NCBI GenBank assembly: GCA_016937915.1
Contig: JAFGVR010000095.1
Span: 1-20,816, forward strand
Length of the DNA: 20,816 bases
Direction: 5' to 3'
From: Campylobacterales bacterium
GTDB lineage: Bacteria > Campylobacterota > Campylobacteria > Campylobacterales > Sulfurimonadaceae
This document shows positions 1 to 6,772 of the stretch, piece by piece. The notes below the pieces were generated by a model, which was not told the origin of the DNA, ran no database searches, and saw nothing but the letters and a program-made list of their open reading frames with translations. How positions within the stretch are numbered: the stretch's first letter is position 1; every line of letters starts with the position of its first letter. The position numbers were made by a program, and so were the translations under genes.

Positions 1-6
1 AATAAC

Positions 7-12
7 TATAAT
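7..12 (+). promoter_or_regulatory. Possible -10 element of the chemoreceptor gene
   Basis: TATAAT lies at 7-12 inside a perfect 12-bp palindrome (6-17), about 25 bases before the ATG. The -35 region would fall outside the window, so only the -10 can be judged. A strong ribosome-binding site, GGAGGG at 28-33, follows. In such AT-rich DNA a TATAAT match can arise by chance. Confidence 0.3.
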
Positions 13-36
13 TATAGATAATAAGATGGAGGGTTA

Positions 37-1161
37 ATGTTTTTTGGAAATAGGGAACTAGAAAAAAAGATTCAAGAACAAGAGAATTTAATCACACAAT
101 TAAAAAATGAAAATGAAGATCTTTTAAATCAAATAGATAATCTAAAAAGTGAACAAAAACGCTCACAAGATATAGAGGCTATGAATAAACTAGTTCATGC
201 TCTAACAACAGGACTGAGTTCTTCTTGTGATCAAGATCTATCTATGATAAGGGGTGATTTAGAGCATAACTTAGAACTACTTCAAGAAATAGATGAGAGT
301 GACCATAAAAATCAAGAGTTTGCAAACAGAGTAAATACTGAATTAAATGATCTAAATGAACTAACTAACTCTTTAATGGAACATATATCACAAACTTATG
401 AACAGGTAAATACTCTAAACTCAAATGTTGATAGCATCTCTGATGTTATCAACCTTATAAAAGATATATCTGACCAAACAAATCTTTTAGCCCTAAATGC
501 AGCTATAGAGGCAGCAAGAGCTGGGGAACATGGTCGTGGATTTGCTGTAGTTGCAGATGAAGTTCGTAAACTTGCTGAGAGAACCCAAAAAGCTACAAGT
601 GAAGTTGAAATCTCTGTGATGGGGTTAAAACAAAATGCTCAAGAGGTTCATGGACACTCACAATCTATGGAGGAGTTATCTCAAGTATCTTCTAGTAAGA
701 TGGAAGCTTTTGCTCATGAGATGTCTGGACTCTCACAAAGTGCGTATGTGATGGAACAGCAAACTACAGATATTACAAACTCTATTTTTATCATATTATC
801 AAAACTAGATCACCTAATTTTTAAATCAAACGGATATAAGACTGTATTTACAAATCAAGTAAATAACAATTTTGCATCTGAGAGTGAATGTAGGCTTGGT
901 AAATGGTACTTAAGTGGTAAAGGAAAAGAGAATTTTTCAAAATGTCCAAGTTTTTCAAAAATGGCAAACCCACATAAAGATGTGCATGATAATATAAAAA
1001 AAGCGGTAGCTTGTGTTAAAGCTGGAACATGTTCACAAGAGTCTAAAAATATAATGACATACTTCAAAGATGCTGAAAAAGCTTCAACTGAAGTTGTAAA
1101 TGTTCTATCGGCACTTCTAATAGAAGAGGCTGAACTTAGACGCTCCAAACATAAAAAATAA
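37..1161 (+). CDS. Soluble methyl-accepting chemotaxis protein with C-terminal CZB zinc-binding domain
   Basis: Chemoreceptor of 374 aa that signals to CheA/CheW. There is no signal peptide or membrane segment, so it should act in the cytoplasm. Residues 5-45 are a charged coiled coil. The MCP signalling helices cover about 95-255, with the conserved hairpin tip at about 146-180 ([19 protein letters not shown], then [18 protein letters not shown]). The C-terminus, about 255-365, matches a chemoreceptor zinc-binding (CZB) domain: the His of DHLIFK (H259), the Cys of CRLGKW (C285) and the HKDVH pair (H313, H317) fit the 3-His/1-Cys site. This layout (coiled coil, short MCP module, CZB, no periplasmic sensor) is that of Helicobacter pylori TlpD, a cytoplasmic receptor linked to oxidative and energy stress. 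A TlpD-like role is inferred. The start is set by GGAGGG a few bases upstream. The gene is monocistronic and converges on mnmG. Confidence 0.93.
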   Translation: MFFGNRELEKKIQEQENLITQLKNENEDLLNQIDNLKSEQKRSQDIEAMNKLVHALTTGLSSSCDQDLSMIRGDLEHNLELLQEIDESDHKNQEFANRVNTELNDLNELTNSLMEHISQTYEQVNTLNSNVDSISDVINLIKDISDQTNLLALNAAIEAARAGEHGRGFAVVADEVRKLAERTQKATSEVEISVMGLKQNAQEVHGHSQSMEELSQVSSSKMEAFAHEMSGLSQSAYVMEQQTTDITNSIFIILSKLDHLIFKSNGYKTVFTNQVNNNFASESECRLGKWYLSGKGKENFSKCPSFSKMANPHKDVHDNIKKAVACVKAGTCSQESKNIMTYFKDAEKASTEVVNVLSALLIEEAELRRSKHKK

Positions 1162-1162
1162 A

Positions 1163-1187
1163 CTCAACTCTATAATTAAGAGTTGAG
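1163..1187. terminator. Bidirectional hairpin terminator between the chemoreceptor gene and mnmG
   Basis: A perfect 9-bp stem, CTCAACTCT (1163-1171) with AGAGTTGAG (1179-1187), encloses a 7-nt loop. It sits between the stop codons of two convergent genes. Read on the minus strand, the stem is followed by a T-rich run (TTTATTTTTT), so it is a good terminator for mnmG. On the plus strand the following GATTTTAAT is weaker. Confidence 0.72.
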
Positions 1188-1202
1188 GATTTTAATCAAT
1201 TT

Positions 1203-3083
1203 CTAAATTTTTTTATTCTTTGAATCTATCTTGATATATATATGAAGTATTTCTATAGCAGCAGGGGTGATGCCACTTATTTGCATCGCAGCTTGTAGAG
1301 TTGGTGGGTTAAATTTTTCTAGTTTTTCAACTATCTCTTTTGAAAGACCACTCACTTTTTTAAAGTCAAAATTCTCAGGGATAGCGATTTTAAGATACTT
1401 TTTCATCTTCTCTATCTCTTCGCTTTGTTTATCTATATAACGAGCGTATTTACCCTCTACAAGTATCTCATCTTTTATATACTCATCATATTTTGATAAC
1501 TCTGGAACGATGCGTAGCATCTTCTCAACATCAAAACTTTTTCTAGCTACAAGTTGCTGAGCTGTTGAGATATCTTTTATAGGAGCTTCACCAATGCTCT
1601 CTAGCAGTGCATTAAACTCTTTGTTAGGTGTAAAACGGGTCTCTTCTAAAAGTTTTGCACCCTCTTTTATCTGAGTATCTTTTAGTTTTACCCTCTCATA
1701 AGTCTCATCATCTATAAGCCCAAGCTCATGCCCATAGTGACTAAGGCGAGTATCTGCACTCTCCTCTCTTAAAAGCAGTCTATACTCAGCACGACTTGTA
1801 AACATCCTGTAAGGCTCTTTTGTCCCCTTAGTTACCAAATCATCTATAAGTACCCCTATGTAAGCTTCATCACGGCGAAGAACTAAAGGCTCTTTGTTTT
1901 GAAGACTAAGAGATGCGTTAATCCCCGCCATAAGCCCTTGAGCAGCAGCCTCTTCATAACCAGTAGTTCCATTTATCTGACCAGCCAAGTAAAGCCCACT
2001 CACTTTTTTAGTCTCAAGTGAGTGTTTAAGCTCTCTAGGATCTACAAAGTCGTACTCTATAGCGTAACCATAACGAACAACTTTTGCATTTTCCATCCCC
2101 TTAACTGAGCGGATCATATCTCTTTGAACTTCAGGTGGAAGTGATGTACTCATCCCATTTATGTAGCACTCAGTGTTATCCATAGTTTGTGGCTCTATGA
2201 AAATGTGGTGTCTGTCTTTATCACAAAAGCGGTTTATCTTATCTTCGATGCTAGGGCAATATCTAGGTCCTAAACCCTCTATCTGACCTGTAAAAAGTGG
2301 AGCTTGGTAGAAGTTTGATTCTATGATGCTATGAGTTGTTTCATTTGTATATGCGATGTAACAAGGGAGTTGTTTTTTTTCAGCTCTAAATTTTTCTCTG
2401 TTGGTACGAAAACTAAAAGGGTTTGGAAGCTCATCTCCCCCTTGCTCCTCCATCACTGAAAAATCTATACTTGATGTATCTATCCTAGCACAAGTTCCTG
2501 TCTTTAGTCTTCCGATGCTAAGTCCACACTCTTTTAACGAATCACTAAGATGCTCACTGCTTTGCTCACCAAAGCGACCACCCACTTGTTTGATGCTACC
2601 TATGTGGATAAGCCCTTTTAAAAATGTTCCAGAAGTTATGATAACTTTTTTTGCACCATATTCATTTAAGAGGTTTGTTTTTACACCGACAACTTTTCCA
2701 TCTTCTACTTTTATAGACTCAACCACCTCTTGAACTAGATCAAGATTTGGAGTGTTTAAAATTGTGTTTCTAGCTATCACACGATACTTGTCCATGTCTA
2801 TCTGAGCACGACTTCCACGAACTGCTGGACCTTTTGTGTGGTTTAATATTCTAAACTGTATCCCAGCCTCATCAGTTATAAGCCCCATCTCACCACCAAG
2901 TGCATCAAGCTCACGAACCAAATGCCCCTTTGCAAGTCCACCAATAGCAGGGTTACACGATGTAGCACCAACATTTTCTGCAAGCATAGAGATCAAAAGT
3001 GTAGCGTTTCCCATCCTAGCAGATGCAAGGGCTGCCTCAACTCCAGCATGACCCCCACCCACTACTATTACATCATAATTCAT
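1203..3083 (-). CDS. mnmG: tRNA uridine-5-carboxymethylaminomethyl modification enzyme MnmG (GidA)
   Basis: FAD-dependent subunit of the MnmE-MnmG complex, which installs the (carboxymethyl)aminomethyl group on C5 of the wobble uridine of several tRNAs, in the cytoplasm. The N-terminus carries the dinucleotide-binding motif [10 protein letters not shown], followed by the family motifs TSCNPAIGG and [13 protein letters not shown]. The central region has [12 protein letters not shown] and [10 protein letters not shown], and the second flavin region has YGYAIEYDF and [21 protein letters not shown]. The C-terminal helical domain (about 550-626) ends in [11 protein letters not shown], typical of the family. 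Length is about 626 aa against 629 in E. coli, so the protein is complete. I start at the ATG at 3083, which gives [11 protein letters not shown] and has a GTGGACAG Shine-Dalgarno-like stretch. A GTG at 3095 would add four residues but has no ribosome-binding site. It is the only confident minus-strand gene here and appears monocistronic. Confidence 0.98.
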   Translation of the reverse strand: MNYDVIVVGGGHAGVEAALASARMGNATLLISMLAENVGATSCNPAIGGLAKGHLVRELDALGGEMGLITDEAGIQFRILNHTKGPAVRGSRAQIDMDKYRVIARNTILNTPNLDLVQEVVESIKVEDGKVVGVKTNLLNEYGAKKVIITSGTFLKGLIHIGSIKQVGGRFGEQSSEHLSDSLKECGLSIGRLKTGTCARIDTSSIDFSVMEEQGGDELPNPFSFRTNREKFRAEKKQLPCYIAYTNETTHSIIESNFYQAPLFTGQIEGLGPRYCPSIEDKINRFCDKDRHHIFIEPQTMDNTECYINGMSTSLPPEVQRDMIRSVKGMENAKVVRYGYAIEYDFVDPRELKHSLETKKVSGLYLAGQINGTTGYEEAAAQGLMAGINASLSLQNKEPLVLRRDEAYIGVLIDDLVTKGTKEPYRMFTSRAEYRLLLREESADTRLSHYGHELGLIDDETYERVKLKDTQIKEGAKLLEETRFTPNKEFNALLESIGEAPIKDISTAQQLVARKSFDVEKMLRIVPELSKYDEYIKDEILVEGKYARYIDKQSEEIEKMKKYLKIAIPENFDFKKVSGLSKEIVEKLEKFNPPTLQAAMQISGITPAAIEILHIYIKIDSKNKKI

Positions 3084-3110
3084 ATATCTGTCCACTGTTA
3101 AATTAATCGA

Positions 3111-3119
3111 ATTTTAGCA
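3111..3119 (-). promoter_or_regulatory. Candidate extended -10 for mnmG
   Basis: Read on the minus strand this is TGCTAAAAT, an extended -10 (TGn plus TAAAAT), about 28 bases before the ATG at 3083. There is no convincing -35. In Campylobacterota sigma-70 promoters often lack a conserved -35, so its absence is not disqualifying. Confidence 0.4.
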
Positions 3120-3153
3120 TATTTTAGGTACAATTTTTGCGTTACAATTGGTG

Positions 3154-3182
3154 TTGACTTCTTTCGGTGACGGGTGTATAAA
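3154..3182 (+). promoter_or_regulatory. Strong sigma-70 promoter of the small-peptide gene
   Basis: TTGACT (3154-3159) and TATAAA (3177-3182) are separated by exactly 17 bases, matching the consensus at five of six positions in each hexamer. A full -35 is unusual in Campylobacterota and makes this the best promoter in the window. Transcription should begin near 3188-3190, giving a leader of about 40 nt before the ATG at 3229. Confidence 0.7.
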
Positions 3183-3201
3183 AAGGGAATGGAGTTCAGA
3201 G

Positions 3202-3227
3202 GGTATCTCCAAGAAGGAGGATACACC
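3202..3227 (+). promoter_or_regulatory. Leader hairpin that hides the Shine-Dalgarno sequence of the small-peptide ORF
   Basis: The leader segment GGGTATCTCC (ending at 3210) can pair with GGAGGATACACC (3216-3227). GTATC pairs with GATAC and TCC with GGA, with single-base bulges, and outer GG pairs with CC; the loop is AAGAA. The 3' arm contains the ribosome-binding site AAGGAGGA (3214-3221). When folded, the mRNA should therefore be poorly translated, a common property of type I toxin messages. Confidence 0.5.
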
Positions 3228-3228
3228 A

Positions 3229-3285
3229 ATGAAACTAATCATTGTAGTAATGGTTTTAATCGTTTTCGCCGAACGGTTATACTAA
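3229..3285 (+). CDS. Ibs-like hydrophobic 18-residue peptide, candidate type I toxin
   Basis: Short ORF encoding MKLIIVVMVLIVFAERLY. An ideal Shine-Dalgarno (AAGGAGGA, 3214-3221) lies seven bases before the ATG, and a near-consensus promoter lies about 40 nt further up. These signals are much better than those of any other non-gene ORF here. The peptide opens with MKLII, continues as an uninterrupted run of Ile, Val, Leu and Met, and ends in Tyr. That resembles the 18-19-residue Ibs peptides of E. coli, inner-membrane toxins silenced by the antisense Sib RNAs. The residues AERL before the final Tyr differ from the Ser-rich ending of Ibs. It stands alone between mnmG (divergent) and a small operon. 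The toxin role is inferred from resemblance and layout. It could instead be a leader peptide or a small membrane regulator. Confidence 0.6.
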   Translation: MKLIIVVMVLIVFAERLY

Positions 3286-3295
3286 AAATATAACT

Positions 3296-3350
3296 ACAGA
3301 GAGCTACAAACTCTCTGTTACCATTGCTACAATTGTAACATAAATTTTTT
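3296..3350 (+). terminator. Hairpins and T-run ending the small-peptide transcript
   Basis: A perfect 8-bp stem, ACAGAGAG (3296-3303) with CTCTCTGT (3311-3318), begins ten bases after the peptide stop codon, with a 7-nt loop. A second, overlapping stem pairs TGTTAC (3316-3321) with GTAACA (3335-3340) and is followed four bases later by T6 (3345-3350). The first stem lacks a T-run and may protect the RNA 3' end. The second is the better terminator but has a 13-nt loop. Confidence 0.45.
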
Positions 3351-3390
3351 AAAAAATATTATTAAGCAATATGTTATTAAGGTTATTATT

Positions 3391-3600
3391 ATGTCAACAA
3401 AAGATTTATTTAAAGATTATGTACCAGAAGTTATAGAGTATGACCCTGCTGTTGATGGTGGGCAAGAGTTTAAAGTTAGAGAAGATAGACTAAATGAAAA
3501 AGAGGATCTTTTAGAGAAGATGCGTCAAGCAAAGTCAGATGCTAAAGGTAACCAAACCACTTTTAGACTAAACATCAGAACTGAAAACGAAAAGAAATAA
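3391..3600 (+). CDS. Small charged conserved-looking protein upstream of riboflavin synthase
   Basis: A 69-aa soluble protein that I do not recognise as a named family. It starts MSTKDLFKDYVPEVIEYDP and is strongly charged, with a central Glu/Arg/Lys-rich helix (about 25-50: REDRLNEKEDLLEKMRQAK). It has no Cys, no His and no membrane segment. The start has only a weak AAGG-type ribosome-binding site (about 3378). The stop codon TAA overlaps the AAGG that serves the next gene, and ribE starts nine bases later, so the two are probably co-transcribed and translationally linked. Codon use matches the neighbouring genes, which supports a real gene. No function is proposed; a link to flavin metabolism would rest on position alone. 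Confidence 0.7.
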   Translation: MSTKDLFKDYVPEVIEYDPAVDGGQEFKVREDRLNEKEDLLEKMRQAKSDAKGNQTTFRLNIRTENEKK

Positions 3601-3608
3601 GGTAGATT

Positions 3609-4220
3609 TTGTTTACAGGACTTATAAGAGAGATAGCTAGTGTAAAATCTTTAGCTGGCTCAAAACTAACCATAAAAGCAAAACACAAAGCAAAACTAGG
3701 TGACTCCATAGCTATAAACGGAGCATGTTTGACCGTCATAGATGTTTTAAATGATGGATTTACAGTTGAGCTATCCCCTGAGAGTCAAAAGCATCTAGCT
3801 ATGGAAAACTATAAAGATGAAGTTCACATAGAACCAGCTATGATGATGGGTGATAGGTTTGAGGGGCATGTTGTCCAAGGGCATGTCGATGCTATAGGGG
3901 TAGTAGAAGATATAAAAAACAATGGAAACTCTTACGATGTTTTTATAACCATAGATAAAAAATTTATCCCTTACATAGTCCCTAAAGGCTCTATCACCAT
4001 AGATGGTGTGAGTTTGACTGTAAATGATGTTATGAGTGATAAATTTAGACTAACTATCATCCCACACACTATGAAAGAGACTTTGTTTAAAAACTATAAA
4101 AAAGGCTCTAGAGTAAATGTTGAGACCGATATGTTTGCCAGATATGTGCATCATATGTTAAAAAAAGATAAAGAAACATTAGACTGGGAAACTGTAGATA
4201 AAATAATCTCTCTTTATTAA
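3609..4220 (+). CDS. ribE: Riboflavin synthase, alpha chain
   Basis: Catalyses the dismutation of two 6,7-dimethyl-8-ribityllumazine molecules to riboflavin and a pyrimidinedione, the last step of riboflavin synthesis, in the cytoplasm. The 203-aa protein has the diagnostic N-terminus MFTGLI and two repeated lumazine-binding barrels, about 1-90 and 91-190. The repeat is visible as GDSIAINGACLTV in the first half and KGSITIDGVSLTVN in the second; HVVQGHVDAIG begins the second barrel. The Cys of GACLTV, present only in the first repeat, is the conserved catalytic-site cysteine. The start codon is TTG at 3609, required to give MFTGLI, with AAGG at 3599-3602 overlapping the upstream stop. Length is normal for the family (about 200-215). 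It follows the 69-aa gene as the second member of a two-gene unit. A weak 5-bp hairpin (4241-4255) lies after the stop. Confidence 0.97.
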   Translation: MFTGLIREIASVKSLAGSKLTIKAKHKAKLGDSIAINGACLTVIDVLNDGFTVELSPESQKHLAMENYKDEVHIEPAMMMGDRFEGHVVQGHVDAIGVVEDIKNNGNSYDVFITIDKKFIPYIVPKGSITIDGVSLTVNDVMSDKFRLTIIPHTMKETLFKNYKKGSRVNVETDMFARYVHHMLKKDKETLDWETVDKIISLY

Positions 4221-4313
4221 AATTATTGCAATGATTCTAATGTACCCTTAGTACAATATGAAATACATTTTGTTTTAGCTATTATTTTTAACATTTTTTT
4301 ATAGGGTTTCGTT

Positions 4314-5498
4314 TTGCAAAAAATCTTTCTTTTTCCATTTTATAGTACACTTTTTGCGGATGCTAATGTAAAAAGTTCAAATAGTGACTTTTTACATAAC
4401 TTATTATTATTTTTTATATTTGTTACAGTTATTGGTATATGGCTATATTATGATTCAAAAAAAATAAATAAAATCATAAAAAAGAAAAATGAAGAGTTAC
4501 AAACTACAAAAGATGATTTACTTGAAACAAACTTAGAACTTCAAAGAGCTAAAGAAGAGCTGCTTAAAAAAAACAAGGAGCTTATCATCTCAAAAGAGAT
4601 ACTCCAAGAGACAAATGAAGAGCTCCAAATAGCACAAAAAACTTTTAAAAATCTCCTTTACGGTACTAGTGAACCTATCCTTTTACTACATAATGAAAAG
4701 TTTGTATCTTGCAACAATGCTGCTATGGAACTTTTAGAGTACAAAAAAAAGTGGGAAATTTTAAACCGTTCACCTATTGATATATCACCAAAACATCAAC
4801 CAGATGGGCAACTCTCAGAGATAAAAGCTAAAGAGATGATTCAAAAATGTGTAGATGATGGAAAGAACAGGTTTGAGTGGGTTCATATCAAAAGTAGTGG
4901 TGAAGAGATTTGGTGTGATATAAACTTAACTAAAATCAATATAGATTATAGAGATATGATTCATGTAACTTGGAGAGATATAACTTTAGAGAAAAAACTT
5001 CAAGCAGAACTTGAGAAACTCGCAGTTACAGATAGACTAACAAAAGTTTATAACCGTCATAAACTTGATGAAGTATTAGAGGCAAGTAAAGAGCTCGCAG
5101 ATAGGTACACAACACCTTTTGGGGTAATTATACTTGATATAGATCACTTTAAAAAGGTAAATGATACTTATGGGCATCAAGGTGGTGATATAGCACTCGT
5201 TGAGTTTGCTTCTATCATAACTAAATACAGCAGAAAAACTGATATAGTTGGAAGATATGGTGGGGAGGAATTTTTGATAGTAGTCCCACACGCTGATGAT
5301 GCTTCTATTGTTTCATTTGCAGAAAAATTACAAGAACATATAAGAAAATACAATTTTAATATAGTTGGAAAGCTAACGGCTAGTATGGGGATTAGTTTAT
5401 ATCAAGAGTATGACTCCATAGATACTTTATTACATAGAGCTGATGAAGCATTGTATGAATCAAAGAAAAATGGAAGGGATTGCATCCACTTTAAATAA
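4314..5498 (+). CDS. Membrane-anchored PAS-GGDEF diguanylate cyclase
   Basis: Makes the second messenger c-di-GMP from two GTP. The 394-aa protein begins with a short hydrophobic leader (2-16, possibly a signal peptide) and a membrane helix (29-46). A heptad-patterned coiled coil follows (about 55-112, with EEL/NEEL repeats), then a PAS domain (about 112-228) and a GGDEF domain (about 232-394). The GGEEF signature at 316-320 and DIDHFK at 275-280 are intact, so it should be active. RKTD (307-310), five residues before GGEEF, is an intact RxxD inhibitory site for product feedback. Only about 15 residues could lie outside the membrane, so any signal probably enters through the PAS domain. The TTG start at 4314 has AGGG about eight bases upstream and is needed to include the membrane helix. 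The gene appears monocistronic. Confidence 0.93.
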   Translation: MQKIFLFPFYSTLFADANVKSSNSDFLHNLLLFFIFVTVIGIWLYYDSKKINKIIKKKNEELQTTKDDLLETNLELQRAKEELLKKNKELIISKEILQETNEELQIAQKTFKNLLYGTSEPILLLHNEKFVSCNNAAMELLEYKKKWEILNRSPIDISPKHQPDGQLSEIKAKEMIQKCVDDGKNRFEWVHIKSSGEEIWCDINLTKINIDYRDMIHVTWRDITLEKKLQAELEKLAVTDRLTKVYNRHKLDEVLEASKELADRYTTPFGVIILDIDHFKKVNDTYGHQGGDIALVEFASIITKYSRKTDIVGRYGGEEFLIVVPHADDASIVSFAEKLQEHIRKYNFNIVGKLTASMGISLYQEYDSIDTLLHRADEALYESKKNGRDCIHFK

Positions 5499-5515
5499 TC
5501 GTTTTACCTTAGTGC

Positions 5516-5524
5516 TGATATAAT
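5516..5524 (+). promoter_or_regulatory. Extended -10 promoter of the DUF2892-purM-lyase operon
   Basis: TGATATAAT, a TGn motif joined to a perfect TATAAT, lies 31 bases before the ATG at 5555. No good -35 is seen. It is the only promoter-like site in the 56-bp gap after the diguanylate cyclase gene and would serve 5555-7645. Confidence 0.55.
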
Positions 5525-5554
5525 TGCATCAAATATAAAAGATAAAGGTATCAC

Positions 5555-5758
5555 ATGGATTATAACAAAATTAGAAAATTTTGTAGAGTGTTTAGAATAA
5601 TCATAGGACTTGCTTTGATAGCTGCTGGTGTTATCAACTACGGAGCTTTTGATGGAGCTGGTTGGTTTTTCTTAGGGTTTATCCCTCTGATTGCTGGTAT
5701 AGTTAATTTTTGTCCACTTTGTATAATCACTAAAAAATGTGACTTACCTCAAAAATAG
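5555..5758 (+). CDS. DUF2892 (YgaP-type transmembrane domain) small membrane protein
   Basis: A 67-aa protein with two membrane helices (about 14-29 and 34-52) separated by a Gly-rich turn. The pattern GLALIAAGVINYG, then GWFFLGFIPLIAGIVNFCPLC, matches the DUF2892 family, whose helix pair ends in a CPL motif and which also forms the membrane anchor of the rhodanese YgaP. Here the domain is free-standing, without a rhodanese. Three cysteines (FCPLCIITKKC) cluster after the second helix. The function is unknown; roles in sulfur or persulfide handling are suggested only by the rhodanese link. AAAGG lies about seven bases before the ATG. purM begins six bases after the stop codon, so the two genes share a message. 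Confidence 0.85.
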   Translation: MDYNKIRKFCRVFRIIIGLALIAAGVINYGAFDGAGWFFLGFIPLIAGIVNFCPLCIITKKCDLPQK

Positions 5759-5763
5759 GAAGA

Positions 5764-6765
5764 ATGATGAGCCAAATTAGTTATAAAGATGCAGGTGTTG
5801 ATATAGACGCTGGAAATAGTTTTGTAGAAAACATAAAACCGCTTGTAAAAGCTACACAGATTCCAGGTGTGATAGGTGGTATAGGTTCATTTGCAGGTGC
5901 GTTTGAGCTTCCAAAAGGTTTTAGTGAACCAGTTATGCTTGCAGCTACTGATGGTGTTGGAACAAAACTAAAACTAGCAATTGATAGTGGCATCCACAAC
6001 ACTGTTGGGATAGATCTAGTAGCTATGTGTGTAAATGACCTTTTATGTAACTTCGGTACGCCATCGTTTTTCTTAGATTACTACGCTACAGGAAAACTTG
6101 ATGTTAACATAGCTACAAATGTAGTAGCAGGGATTGCAGAGGGTTGTAAACAAGCTGAGTGTGCACTTATAGGTGGTGAGACTGCTGAGATGCCAGGGAT
6201 GTACAGTGAAGATGATTATGACTTAGCTGGTTTTGCAGTTGGTGTAGCTGAAAAATCTGAAATGGACAGAGTAAGTATGGTAAAAGCTGGTCAAAAGCTT
6301 ATAGCACTTCCAAGTTCAGGTCTTCACTCAAACGGTTTCTCACTTGCAAGAAAAGTTTTATTTGAAAAAATGAACCTTGATTTTAACGAAGATTTTAATG
6401 GCAAACCTCTTATAGAGACACTTTTAGAACCAACTAAAATCTATGTTAAAACATTTAAAAAACTAAAAAATGAGATAGTAGCACTTGCACACATCACAGG
6501 TGGCGGCATCGTTGAGAACTTACCAAGAGTACTTCCTGAAAATATGATGGCTGAAGTTAAAAAAGACTCAATCAAAACTCTACCTATATTTGAGCTAATC
6601 TCTGAGCATGTTGATAGAGATGAGATGTTTAGAGCATTTAACATGGGTGTTGGTATGGTACTTGTTGTTAATGAAGAAAATGTTGAAAAAGTGTTAGCTG
6701 AAGCTGAGGGTTCATACCTAATAGGTGAGATAAAAGAGGGTGAGAGAAAAGTAGAGATGATATAG
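5764..6765 (+). CDS. purM: Phosphoribosylformylglycinamidine cyclo-ligase (AIR synthetase)
   Basis: Catalyses ATP-dependent ring closure of formylglycinamidine ribonucleotide to 5-aminoimidazole ribonucleotide, step five of purine synthesis, in the cytoplasm. At 333 aa it is close to the usual 340-350. Family motifs are in order: SYKDAGVDIDAG at the N-terminus; GSFAGAFELP; ATDGVGTKLKLA for nucleotide/phosphate binding; GIDLVAMCVNDLLCNFGTP with DYYATGKLD; ALIGGETAEMPGMY; LPSSGLHSNGFSLARKV; AHITGGGIVENLPRVLP; and FNMGVGMVLVV near the C-terminus. The fold has an ATP-grasp-unrelated PurM N domain (about 1-165) and C domain (about 170-333). AGGA at 5757-5760 could serve either the ATG at 5764 or the next codon's ATG at 5767, which has the better spacing. 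It is the middle gene of a three-gene operon. Confidence 0.98.
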   Translation: MMSQISYKDAGVDIDAGNSFVENIKPLVKATQIPGVIGGIGSFAGAFELPKGFSEPVMLAATDGVGTKLKLAIDSGIHNTVGIDLVAMCVNDLLCNFGTPSFFLDYYATGKLDVNIATNVVAGIAEGCKQAECALIGGETAEMPGMYSEDDYDLAGFAVGVAEKSEMDRVSMVKAGQKLIALPSSGLHSNGFSLARKVLFEKMNLDFNEDFNGKPLIETLLEPTKIYVKTFKKLKNEIVALAHITGGGIVENLPRVLPENMMAEVKKDSIKTLPIFELISEHVDRDEMFRAFNMGVGMVLVVNEENVEKVLAEAEGSYLIGEIKEGERKVEMI

Positions 6766-6772
6766 TCATATC

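Larger units (their letters stand above)
3180..3325 (-). ncRNA. Possible antisense RNA opposite the Ibs-like ORF
   Basis: Inferred, not seen directly. On the minus strand an extended -10, TGTTACAAT, occupies 3340-3332. It would start a transcript near 3325 that crosses the whole 18-codon ORF and its ribosome-binding site. A minus-strand T5 run (plus-strand A5, 3180-3184) after a weak hairpin formed by 3191-3210 could end it. The resulting RNA of about 145 nt would have the size and geometry of the Sib RNAs that silence ibs in E. coli. Promoter and terminator are both weak, so this needs transcript data. Confidence 0.25.
3141..3339. repeat. 10-bp inverted repeat flanking the small-peptide cassette
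   Basis: GTTACAATTG at 3141-3150 and its exact reverse complement CAATTGTAAC at 3330-3339 bracket the promoter, leader, 18-codon ORF and hairpins. The core CAATTG is itself palindromic, so the two sites also share an 8-bp direct repeat (TACAATTG). The left copy ends three bases before the -35 hexamer. The right copy overlaps a possible minus-strand -10. They could be operator half-sites, ends of a small mobile cassette, or chance in AT-rich DNA. Confidence 0.4.

Noticed and set aside
855..1148. Minus-strand ORF of 97 codons inside the chemoreceptor gene
   Set aside because: It lies wholly opposite a confident coding region, has no ribosome-binding site and no family motif; it is a frame shadow of the CZB domain.
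2401..2733. Plus-strand ORF of 110 codons opposite mnmG
   Set aside because: The antisense frame of a highly conserved gene, with Ser/Pro-rich low-complexity wording and no start signals.
4241..4255. TGTAC/GTACA hairpin after riboflavin synthase
   Set aside because: The 5-bp stem with no T-run is too weak to annotate as a terminator. A FMN riboswitch was also considered for this gene unit, but neither this gap nor the 5' side of ribE shows its conserved core.
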